From: Atopobiaceae bacterium
Lineage (GTDB): Bacteria > Actinomycetota > Coriobacteriia > Coriobacteriales > Atopobiaceae
Assembly (NCBI GenBank): GCA_017510875.1
Contig: JAFWLX010000204.1
Coordinates: 1 to 19,357, forward strand
Direction: 5' to 3'
DNA length: 19,357 nucleotides
The notes below the pieces were generated by a model. That model was not told where the DNA came from, did no database searches, and saw only the letters and a list, made by a program, of their open reading frames with translations. Position numbers and translations under genes: made by a program. Shown in pieces: positions 6,517 to 13,126 of the stretch; within the stretch, counting starts at the first letter, position 1; every line of letters starts with the position of its first letter.

Positions 6517-7797
6517 TTAGTGCCAATACCTGTCAATGGTCTGCTCGCGGTCAGGACCCACGGTGATGATGCTCACACGCACGCCTGCCAACTGCTCGAG
6601 GAAGTCGATGTAGTCTTTGGCCTCGCGCGGAAGCTGGTAGAAGTTGCGCACACCCGAGATGTCGCAGCACCAGCCAGGCAGCGTCTCGTACACCGGCTTA
6701 GCGTGATAGAACACGCTCTGGTGCTCGGGGACGGTGCGATACATCTTTCCGTTGCACTCGTAGGCCACGCACACCTTGACCTTGTCTAGGCAGCCCAGCA
6801 CGTCAAGCTTGGTGATGGCCAAGTCGGTCAGGCCATTGACGCGCGCAGCATAGTTGACCACCACGGCGTCATACCAACCACAGCGACGCTTGCGCCCGGT
6901 GGTCACACCGTACTCGTGGCCCGCCTCTCCCAGCTTGTCGCCCACCTCGTCAAAAAGCTCGGTGGGGAAGGGACCAGAGCCAACACGCGTGAGATAGGCC
7001 TTGGCAATGCCCAGCACGCGCTTGATGTGCACAGGACCCACGCCCGAGCCGGTTACGGCGCCACCGGCCGTGCAGTTTGAGCTGGTCACAAAGGGATAGG
7101 TGCCATGGTCGATATCAAGCATGGTGGCCTGGGCACCCTCAAAGAGAATGCTGCGGCCGCTCTCAAGCTGCTCGTTCAGGAAGAACGAGCTCTCGACGAT
7201 ATAGGGACGAATACGCTCGGCCATGGGCAGATAGGTCTCGCAAATCTGCTCAACCGTATAGGTGGGCATCTCGTAGACCTTCTCCAGGATGGGGTTGGTG
7301 TAGGCAAGAGCCGCCTCGAGCTTCTTGCGGAAGATCTTCTCTTCAAGCATGTCCTGAATGCGCAGGCCCGTGCGGTTCATCTTGTCCATATAGGTGGGAC
7401 CAACGCCACGCTTGGTGGTGCCAATGAGGTTCTTGCCCAGCTTCTTCTCGTGAGCGCCGTCCAGGTCTTTGTGGTAGGGCATAACGATATGGGCATTGCC
7501 CGAGATCTTAAGGCGCTCGCACGAGATGCCCTGCGCCTCAAGCATGTCAATCTCGCCCAAAAGGATTGTGGGGTCAACAATGCAGCCGTTGCCAATGACC
7601 GGGAAGGTTCCCTGGTACATGACACCCGAGGGCACCTGGTGCAAGGCGAGCTTCTTATCTCCCGCAATGACAGTGTGGCCGGCGTTTGCCCCGCCAGCGT
7701 AACGACAAACCACGTCGTAATCGCCCGAGATGAGGTCGGTAACCTTTCCCTTGCCCTCGTCTCCCCATTGCGTACCAACAAGCACGGTTGCAGGCAT
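6517..7797 (-). CDS. purA: Adenylosuccinate synthetase
   Basis: PurA condenses IMP with aspartate using GTP to make adenylosuccinate, the first committed step to AMP. The 426-aa protein has the diagnostic GTQWGDEGKGK (residues 8-18) with catalytic Asp13, and NAGHTV with catalytic His41, both at the positions seen in well-studied homologues. VTTGRKRRCGWYD later in the protein is another family signature. Its length is typical. The ATG at 7797 is preceded by an excellent AAAGGAGG; the open frame extending further upstream has no such site. It follows dnaB by 94 bp on the same strand, with a TATACT box in the gap, so it probably has its own promoter. Confidence 0.97.
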   Translation of the reverse strand: MPATVLVGTQWGDEGKGKVTDLISGDYDVVCRYAGGANAGHTVIAGDKKLALHQVPSGVMYQGTFPVIGNGCIVDPTILLGEIDMLEAQGISCERLKISGNAHIVMPYHKDLDGAHEKKLGKNLIGTTKRGVGPTYMDKMNRTGLRIQDMLEEKIFRKKLEAALAYTNPILEKVYEMPTYTVEQICETYLPMAERIRPYIVESSFFLNEQLESGRSILFEGAQATMLDIDHGTYPFVTSSNCTAGGAVTGSGVGPVHIKRVLGIAKAYLTRVGSGPFPTELFDEVGDKLGEAGHEYGVTTGRKRRCGWYDAVVVNYAARVNGLTDLAITKLDVLGCLDKVKVCVAYECNGKMYRTVPEHQSVFYHAKPVYETLPGWCCDISGVRNFYQLPREAKDYIDFLEQLAGVRVSIITVGPDREQTIDRYWH

Positions 7798-7841
7798 GAT
7801 GCCTCCTTTTGTCTGTAAGGCCCGGATTCGCAGCACACATG

Positions 7842-7847
7842 AGTATA
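7842..7847 (-). promoter_or_regulatory. Candidate -10 box for purA
   Basis: The minus strand reads TATACT here, about 45 bases before the purA start, in the short dnaB-purA gap. No good -35 hexamer is visible. Confidence 0.35.
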
Positions 7848-7891
7848 CGGCACGCGCACTCGTTGCGTACGCGGCGCTACACCCAGCGCAC

Positions 7892-9316
7892 CTATTCCTC
7901 GTGGCGCATGTCCACTTCGACAAACTTGGTAGAGCCGGGAAGGAACATGAGGCTCACAATACCAAGTGGGCCCGAACGGTTCTTGGCAATGATGAACTCG
8001 GTCACGCCCATATCGGGACGCTCCTCGCGCTCGGCCTCCTCCTCGGTCATGGATCGGTCAAGCAGGATTACGATGTCTGCATCCTGCTCGATGGAGCCCG
8101 ATTCGCGCAGGTCAGAGAGCTGCGGACGCTTGCCGTACTTGCCCGCGCGGGTCTCAAGACCACGGTTGAGCTGCGAGAGGGCAATCACGGGAACACCAAG
8201 GTCCTTAGCCATGATCTTTATGCCACGGCTCATCTCAGAAACTTCGTTGGCACGACTATCCGAGCGCCGGCCACCGGGAGGCGGAGACAGCAGCTGCAGG
8301 TAGTCCACAATCACCAAGCCGTTTTCTTTCTCGCGCAGCATACGGCGGGCCTTTGCCCTGATTTCGGTGACCGTGGTGCCCGGCGTGTCGTCAATCACGA
8401 TATCAAGCTGCGAGAGGTCGCGCGTCGCCTCCATAATGGTGGGCCATTGGTTGTCTTGAATGCGCGCACCACGAATGGCCGTAAGCGGAATCTTTGCCTG
8501 GGCAGACAGCAGGCGCTGCGCAATCTCGATCTTGCTCATCTCAAGCGAGAAAAACGCGACCGAGGCTCCGTTGGCCGCCGCATTGGTGGCCAGGTTGAGC
8601 GCAAACGAGGTCTTGCCCACGCCTGGGCGCGCGCCAATGACCACCATTTGGCCAGGTCGCAAGCCCTGAAGGTGATTGTCTATGCCAGGATAGCCCGTCC
8701 TTACGCCCGTGGTGCCATCGGGGTCGGCACACATCTCGCCCAGCTCGTTATACAGGTCGCCCATGATCTGCTCAAGGGGCTGGAAGGTGTTGTCAATGTC
8801 GCGCGTGGTCACCTCAAGCAGCATGGACTCGGCACGGTCAACAACTTCTTTGGTGTCTTCGGGAGCATCAAAGGCAAGCGAGGTAATGCGGGCGGATGCC
8901 GCAATAATCTGGCGCAAGGTAGCGTGACGACGCATGATCTCTAGATGATGACGCCAGCTTGCCAAGGCAAACGAGTTGCCGTTGAGCTCAAGCAGGTATT
9001 CCATGCCGCCCACACGCTCTAACGTGCCCTCGCTCTTAAGGTAGTCGGCCAGCGATATGGGATCTACCGGCATGCCGCGATCAAACATGGTGCACATGGC
9101 CAGATAGATGTTTCGGTGCGAGAAGAGATAGAAGTCCTCGGGCTTGACAGCCGACATGCACTCGTTGAGCACGTCCTGCGAGAGAAGCATAGCCGCAAGC
9201 ACAGACCGCTCGGCTTCAAGATCATGTGGCATCACCGCATCCGAGGGCGTCTTGGCCAGCGCGGTCTCGTTTTGCGCATACGATGCATTGTCACGCCTGC
9301 TGTAGTTTGAGGGCAT
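7892..9316 (-). CDS. dnaB: Replicative DNA helicase
   Basis: This 474-aa DnaB unwinds DNA at the replication fork as a ring hexamer. The N-terminal primase-interacting domain begins around residue 29 (MPHDLEAERSVLAAML). A RecA-type motor domain follows with Walker A GARPGVGKTS (228-237), Walker B VIVDYLQLL (335-343) and LRESGSIEQDAD (403-414). There is no intein or insertion. The ATG at 9316 is chosen because AGAGGAG lies eight bases upstream; a TTG eight codons earlier is less likely. The gene lies downstream of the rplI operon, a common order, but a terminator and a candidate promoter separate the two. Confidence 0.97.
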   Translation of the reverse strand: MPSNYSRRDNASYAQNETALAKTPSDAVMPHDLEAERSVLAAMLLSQDVLNECMSAVKPEDFYLFSHRNIYLAMCTMFDRGMPVDPISLADYLKSEGTLERVGGMEYLLELNGNSFALASWRHHLEIMRRHATLRQIIAASARITSLAFDAPEDTKEVVDRAESMLLEVTTRDIDNTFQPLEQIMGDLYNELGEMCADPDGTTGVRTGYPGIDNHLQGLRPGQMVVIGARPGVGKTSFALNLATNAAANGASVAFFSLEMSKIEIAQRLLSAQAKIPLTAIRGARIQDNQWPTIMEATRDLSQLDIVIDDTPGTTVTEIRAKARRMLREKENGLVIVDYLQLLSPPPGGRRSDSRANEVSEMSRGIKIMAKDLGVPVIALSQLNRGLETRAGKYGKRPQLSDLRESGSIEQDADIVILLDRSMTEEEAEREERPDMGVTEFIIAKNRSGPLGIVSLMFLPGSTKFVEVDMRHEE

Positions 9317-9369
9317 GTGCGTCTCCTCTGCTTGTTGCAAGAGCCTGTGCGGCTCTCACCGTGAAGCGC

Positions 9370-9398
9370 ATGTTACCGTATATATGCCACGCATACAA
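9370..9398 (-). promoter_or_regulatory. Candidate dnaB promoter
   Basis: On the minus strand TTGTAT (9393-9398) and TAACAT (9370-9375) are separated by 17 bases, about 55 bases upstream of dnaB. Confidence 0.4.
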
Positions 9399-9434
9399 AG
9401 ATGGTCTTGAAGGCAAAGGGCCCCTATCAACAGC

Positions 9435-9498
9435 AGAATGTTGAATGTGTTACCCACTGAACGGGGGAAACGCCACTTATTTACGTTTTCAACATTCT
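9435..9498. repeat. Inverted repeat upstream of dnaB
   Basis: AGAATGTTGAA (9435-9445) and TTCAACATTCT (9488-9498) are perfect 11-bp inverted copies 42 bp apart. They lie upstream of the candidate dnaB promoter, in an AT-richer stretch. They could be a pair of regulator sites. The remaining sequence to 9636 shows no gene. Confidence 0.5.
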
Positions 9499-9636
9499 CC
9501 TGAAGCAACCTTATGAACAATTTTCATCATCGCGATTCCTACATACCTCAACGTGACAGCTGCGGCAATATCTACGCCCAAATAGGGTGTCCAATATAAA
9601 AAGTGCAGGTAGAGACGTCAGTAAATGGTAAGCAGA

Positions 9637-9681
9637 AAGGGAGTTTCCAAACGCGAACGCTTGTCCGCTGGAAACTCCCTT
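9637..9681 (-). terminator. Intrinsic terminator of the rpsF-rplI operon
   Basis: AAGGGAGTTTCCA (9637-9649) pairs perfectly with TGGAAACTCCCTT (9669-9681). On the minus strand the stem runs into CCCTTTCTGCTT. It lies about 95 bases after the rplI stop, before dnaB. Confidence 0.8.
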
Positions 9682-9776
9682 GTCTTTGTGCTATGAGCAC
9701 GAACATCTTTGGCACACCGCTTAGCTGCAGCTTTTGTTTAAAACCCCTGCTAGGCGCGGCGATGCAACAACGATGT

Positions 9777-10322
9777 CTACTCCTCGACCTCTACGGTCTC
9801 CTCAGCCTCAACGGCCTCCTCTGCAGGGGCCTCAACCTCGGCCGCAGCCTCGGTCTTGGGCTCCTCGGCGGTCTCGGCACCCTTGCCTACCTGCACGGAT
9901 ACCGTGGCGCCAATCTCGCGATAGATGTTGACCTCTACCGGATGCACGCCGGCGGTCTTGATGGCCTGGCCCTTGCCCACACGCTTGCGATCAACCTCGA
10001 CGCCAAGCTGCTGCTCGATGGCGTCGGCAATCATCGTGGTGGTAACAGAACCAAAGAGCTGGCCCTCCTCGCCAATCTTGGCGTCGACGACAACCGTCTT
10101 GCCGTCAAGGGCGGCCTTGAGAGCCTCGGCATCGGCAATGCGCTTCTCCTCGCGCTTTGCGATGTTATGGCGGCGCTCCTCCAGCTGCTTGATGTTGCCC
10201 GGGGTGGCAGGCTGGGCAATGCCATTGGGGAACAGGAAGTTCTCCGCAAAGCCCTGGGCGACCTCTACGACGTCGCCTTCTCCGCCCTTGCCCCTGAGCT
10301 CACCCAGAAGGATGACTTTCAT
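9777..10322 (-). CDS. rplI: 50S ribosomal protein L9 with acidic C-terminal extension
   Basis: L9 binds 23S rRNA in the large subunit. The 181-aa protein begins with the signature MKVILLGELRGKGGEGDVVE and the segment GFAENFLFPNGIA, followed by the connecting helix and C-terminal domain ending near residue 148. Residues 149-181 form an extra tail made almost only of Ala, Glu, Val, Pro and Thr, beyond the roughly 150-aa length usual for L9. The ATG at 10322 has GAGGAG about nine bases upstream; an ATG five codons earlier has no such site. It is the last gene of the operon, 38 bp after the DUF2232 gene, and a terminator follows. Confidence 0.95.
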   Translation of the reverse strand: MKVILLGELRGKGGEGDVVEVAQGFAENFLFPNGIAQPATPGNIKQLEERRHNIAKREEKRIADAEALKAALDGKTVVVDAKIGEEGQLFGSVTTTMIADAIEQQLGVEVDRKRVGKGQAIKTAGVHPVEVNIYREIGATVSVQVGKGAETAEEPKTEAAAEVEAPAEEAVEAEETVEVEE

Positions 10323-10360
10323 TGGGACACTCCTCACATCACGTCGGTCTCAACCGACTG

Positions 10361-11413
10361 CTAACGTTCTCCTGAGGGCCTTGGTACGAGGTCAGGTCTT
10401 CCCCGGTCAAGCCGACGGAAGTTCATGGCCACGTCCAATAGGCCCACCACACTCGCTAGTGCGAATAGCATCTCGAGCCACACTGCGGCAAACACTGCGA
10501 ACGTCCTTGTGAACCACCGGACGTTGTGCTCGCGCAGCCACCATTGCAGCACGGATAGACCCTGCTGCGCGAGGGCAAGGCGCGTGATCATAATCACGTT
10601 TGCCCCCACCATGGCAACCTCTTCCCGCCAAGCAGGAAGATGCGGCCCAAGCAATTGGGCAGCAACCCCTAGGGCAAAGAGCACGGCAACCCATAGCGGC
10701 ACATCGTAGTGGGCAATTGCCTCTAAACCCGAGACAACTTGCACATTGCTTGCCCTGGCTGCCACGCGGGCACCCAGAAGCGAGCACACTGCCGTACTGG
10801 CCCCCACCACAAAGTAGATCGTTGGCCAATACATGACCATCTGATCCCTCGTTTCGAGGAGGGCGGTCGTGCCTTCTAGGTCGAGCGAGCCTATGCTCGC
10901 CTCCACTACCTTGTCCACCACGTTAGCGACGACGTTGGTAATGGTCGTACCCTGCAGCGACGTTGACACCGTGTCGATGCCAATCATCGCCGCTGTAACC
11001 GCCGCAGCTGCCACAAGCAGCCATGACGTGTTGAAGCGACCCGAGACCAAGGCCCATGACAACGTAAACGCGCAGGCCACGGATACCAAGGTCATGGGCA
11101 GCCCATACACGTCAAGAGTCAGATAGGTGCTCACGCCACCTGCCACAAGAGCAGCCAACAGAGAGATTATCTGACCGCGACGTCCCCCGTTGCCGTAGGC
11201 GAGCGTGGCCCCAAACGCTATGAGCACGTTTGAGAGCACGGGTACCACCGGCACAAAGGTGCTGCCAATCAAGCTCCACACCACACCAAAGACGGTGCGC
11301 GTTTTGGAGCTTATACCCGAAGGTCCGTGCTGCCCGCGTACGGCCAGCTGGCCACCACGTGGCTCAAAACCCTCGGGCGCCACTGGGCGCTTGCTGTTCA
11401 TGCCTTCGCCCAA
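10361..11413 (-). CDS. DUF2232 (YybS-like) multi-pass membrane protein
   Basis: This 350-aa hydrophobic protein has about eight predicted membrane segments, beginning after a soluble N-terminus of about 40 residues (VFGVVWSLIGSTFVPVVPVL region). Its position between rpsR and rplI, its size and its membrane pattern match the DUF2232/YybS family, which commonly sits beside rplI. The family's function is not established. The start is uncertain. A TTG at 11413 has GGGGAG ten bases upstream, whereas the ATG four codons later (11401) has only a GAAGG one base away, so I keep the TTG. Gaps of 28 bp to rpsR and 38 bp to rplI indicate a single operon. Confidence 0.75.
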   Translation of the reverse strand: MGEGMNSKRPVAPEGFEPRGGQLAVRGQHGPSGISSKTRTVFGVVWSLIGSTFVPVVPVLSNVLIAFGATLAYGNGGRRGQIISLLAALVAGGVSTYLTLDVYGLPMTLVSVACAFTLSWALVSGRFNTSWLLVAAAAVTAAMIGIDTVSTSLQGTTITNVVANVVDKVVEASIGSLDLEGTTALLETRDQMVMYWPTIYFVVGASTAVCSLLGARVAARASNVQVVSGLEAIAHYDVPLWVAVLFALGVAAQLLGPHLPAWREEVAMVGANVIMITRLALAQQGLSVLQWWLREHNVRWFTRTFAVFAAVWLEMLFALASVVGLLDVAMNFRRLDRGRPDLVPRPSGER

Positions 11414-11441
11414 CGGACAAACACTCCCCAGTGCCCGTCAG

Positions 11442-11717
11442 TTAGCCGCGATTGCGGCCGCCGCGGCTTGAGACCACGGTGACGGTGTAGGGTACCAATG
11501 CCATCTCGCGTGCGCGCTTAATGGCAACTGCGATATCGTGCTGATGCTGCGTGCAGGCGCCAGTGACGCGGCGCGGCTTGATCTTGCCGCGGTCGGTCAT
11601 GTACTTGCGAAGGAGCTGCGTGTCCTTGTAATCAATGAACTCGACGTTCTCCTTGCAGAACTGGCAGTACTTGCGACGCGGCTGGCGCTGTTCAACTTGC
11701 CTTTGCTGTCTAGCCAT
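11442..11717 (-). CDS. rpsR: 30S ribosomal protein S18
   Basis: S18 binds the 16S rRNA platform as a heterodimer with S6. The 91-aa protein has the family core YCQFCKENVEFIDYKD (from residue 17), RKYMTDRGKIKPRRVTG and HQHDIAVAIKRAREMALVPY. The CQFC pair is a possible metal-binding remnant of the zinc-type S18. A short basic N-terminal extension (MARQQRQVEQRQPRR) precedes the core. AAAGG lies about 11 bases before the ATG. It lies between ssb (45-bp gap) and the DUF2232 gene. Confidence 0.97.
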   Translation of the reverse strand: MARQQRQVEQRQPRRKYCQFCKENVEFIDYKDTQLLRKYMTDRGKIKPRRVTGACTQHQHDIAVAIKRAREMALVPYTVTVVSSRGGRNRG

Positions 11718-11762
11718 GTCTGTTTGTACCTTTCATCTGACGACCGATAGTCGTCATCATTC

Positions 11763-12299
11763 TTAGAACGGGATGTCCTCGTCGTAGACTTCCACCGAAG
11801 GCGGCGCCTGTACGGCGGACTGGGGGGCATAGGTTGTGGGCTGCGGTGCGGCTTGCGGTGCAGACTGCGGAGCGTTATAGCTGGGCGTAGTCTGCTGCTG
11901 TACCTGAGGCTGCTGCTGGTACCCGCCCTGGGGCTGATACCCACCCTGCGGCTGGTAGCCGCCCTGGTTCTGCCTGGGCGAGAGGAACTCCACCTCGTCC
12001 ACAATGACCTCAATCTTGCTGCGCTTCTGGCCGTCTCGCTCCCACTGACTCCAGCGGAGCTTGCCCTCCAAGGCGACCTTCGAGCCCTTGCTGAGGAAGC
12101 GGCTGAGCGGTTCGGCTCTATTTCCGAAGACCACGCAGTCAATGTAGTTGGGATACTCTTCCCACTCGCCGGTCTGCGGGTTGCGACGACGGTCGTTGAC
12201 CGCAACGCCAAACGTAAGAATCGAGGTTCCGGCCTGGGTGGCGCGGAGCTCAGGATCACGCGTAAGGTTTCCGGAGATGTTTACCCTATTGATGCTCAT
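11763..12299 (-). CDS. ssb: Single-stranded DNA-binding protein
   Basis: This 178-aa protein coats single-stranded DNA and recruits repair and replication partners. The OB fold occupies about residues 1-110, starting MSINRVNISGNLTRDPELRA and including YIDCVVFGNRAEPLSRFLSKG. A Gln/Gly/Pro-rich linker follows, with near-repeats of GGYQPQ (about residues 117-132), and then the conserved acidic tip DEDIPF at the C-terminus, which binds partner proteins. Length and layout are typical of bacterial SSB. It lies 45 bp after rpsF, so it is coexpressed with S6 and S18 as in most bacteria. Confidence 0.97.
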   Translation of the reverse strand: MSINRVNISGNLTRDPELRATQAGTSILTFGVAVNDRRRNPQTGEWEEYPNYIDCVVFGNRAEPLSRFLSKGSKVALEGKLRWSQWERDGQKRSKIEVIVDEVEFLSPRQNQGGYQPQGGYQPQGGYQQQPQVQQQTTPSYNAPQSAPQAAPQPTTYAPQSAVQAPPSVEVYDEDIPF

Positions 12300-12344
12300 T
12301 AGTGCTCACTACCTCTCATCCGCAAGTGTCTTGCGGCTCCATGG

Positions 12345-12638
12345 TTACTCCTCGACGGGACGACGGACGATCATATGACGCTTAACGGCGTCGTTGATGC
12401 GCAGAACTCGGTCGAGCTCCGTGATCTGGTCGGGGTCTGCATGGAAGTTGATGAGGGTGTAGTCGCCCTCGCTGAGCTTGTCGACCTCAAACGCAAGCTT
12501 GCGCTTGCCCCAATCCTCCACGGAATCGATAGCGCCTCCATCAGCGGTGATGGCAACCTCGATACGCTTCATAGCGCCAGCGCGCACTTCCTCGGTAGCG
12601 GCAGGATCGACAAAGTACAGCAGTTCATAGGCCTTCAT
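12345..12638 (-). CDS. rpsF: 30S ribosomal protein S6
   Basis: S6 pairs with S18 on the small-subunit platform. The 97-aa protein starts MKAYELLYFVDPAATEEVRA and includes GGAIDSVEDWGKRKLAFEVD and a C-terminal region ending RLRINDAVKRHMIVRRPVEE-like, all typical of S6. The ATG at 12638 has a near-ideal GGAGGTGA. The open frame continues 51 codons upstream, but that stretch is leader, not protein. It is the first gene of the operon, and a hairpin in its leader may be the autoregulatory S6:S18 site. Confidence 0.96.
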   Translation of the reverse strand: MKAYELLYFVDPAATEEVRAGAMKRIEVAITADGGAIDSVEDWGKRKLAFEVDKLSEGDYTLINFHADPDQITELDRVLRINDAVKRHMIVRRPVEE

Positions 12639-12663
12639 GTGGTCACCTCCTCTGGGCTTAACG

Positions 12664-12690
12664 GCTCCGGTCGGTGATATGTGCCGGAGC
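12664..12690 (-). promoter_or_regulatory. Candidate S6:S18 autoregulatory leader hairpin of rpsF
   Basis: GCTCCGG (minus strand, 12690-12684) pairs perfectly with CCGGAGC (12670-12664). The 13-nt loop contains CACCGA directly beside the closing stem. It lies 26 bases before the rpsF start, between the candidate promoter and the ribosome site. Leaders of rpsF operons in many phyla carry an S6:S18-binding hairpin with an unpaired CCG resembling the 16S rRNA site; this hairpin fits in position and motif. Confidence 0.5.
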
Positions 12691-12708
12691 AGGATAGAAC
12701 GGTGTAAC

Positions 12709-12717
12709 ATCGTAACA
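12709..12717 (-). promoter_or_regulatory. Candidate extended -10 promoter of the rpsF operon
   Basis: The minus strand reads TGTTACGAT, a TGn extended -10 with TACGAT, about 70 bases upstream of rpsF. No good -35 hexamer is seen. Upstream, 12720-12960 holds no supported gene. Confidence 0.4.
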
Positions 12718-12964
12718 TATCTGCCAGCAATTTTGCTACCAGCTCTTTCGCTGTAAGCCACTCCCCTACAGACCCCACACAAGCGTAGCAAGCCATGGTT
12801 GGCTCAAACTACGCCTTAGGTAGGGCGAAGGTTGGTCAAGGAGGTCACTTTTGGGCAAAGATGCTGGCAAAAAGAATGACCAATGTTGACAAGCAGGGAT
12901 TGGCCCACGCAGATGCGCGCAGCGCATGCACCAGGCTACACACCTTCAACACAGGATGCACGAG

Positions 12965-13034
12965 TGAGCAGGGGACAGGTCTTCCGTTCACGCGCAAATG
13001 AACGAGGGTGAACAGCAAACCCGTCCCCTGTTCA
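12965..13034. repeat. REP-like inverted repeat, divergent GGGGAC family
   Basis: TGAGCAGGGGACAG (12965-12978) pairs with CCGTCCCCTGTTCA (13021-13034), 12 of 14 positions. Inside, GTTCAC and GTGAAC can pair again. It lies between the rpsF promoter region and the end of the DUF4013-like gene. Confidence 0.6.
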
Positions 13035-13040
13035 TATACA

Positions 13041-13083
13041 GGATGCACCCCAAAGCGCATTGTCCGCGCTTTGGGGTGCATCC
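13041..13083 (-). terminator. Long perfect hairpin downstream of the DUF4013-like gene
   Basis: GGATGCACCCCAAAGCGC (13041-13058) and its reverse complement (13066-13083) form a perfect 18-bp stem with a 7-nt loop, 43 bases after the stop codon. No T-run follows on the minus strand. It resembles the hairpin after the Nudix gene (4165-4203), including the TGTTGC just before it. Confidence 0.55.
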
Positions 13084-13100
13084 GTCAGCAACACTAATAG

Positions 13101-13126
13101 ATTGGGAGCAGTCCCCTACTCCACGC
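13101..13126. repeat. REP-like unit abutting the DUF4013-like stop codon
   Basis: On the minus strand it reads GCGTGGAGTAGGGGACTGCTCCCAAT in two halves: GCGTGGAGTAGGGGAC then TGCTCCCAAT. This is a degraded copy of the unit at 917-951. Its first base overlaps the TAG stop of the gene. Confidence 0.6.

Noticed and set aside
7730..8944. 404-aa plus-strand ORF opposite purA/dnaB
   Set aside because: It is antisense to dnaB and the purA start, whose motifs are unmistakable. The product has no recognisable features; it is a high-GC shadow frame.
9317..9636. Possible replication origin upstream of dnaB
   Set aside because: AT-richer than its surroundings, but I find no cluster of DnaA boxes (TTATCCACA-type) and no dnaA or dnaN nearby.
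12845..13081. 78-aa minus-strand ORF downstream of the DUF4013-like gene
   Set aside because: It runs through two inverted repeats, and its peptide mirrors their repetition; intergenic repeat, not a gene.
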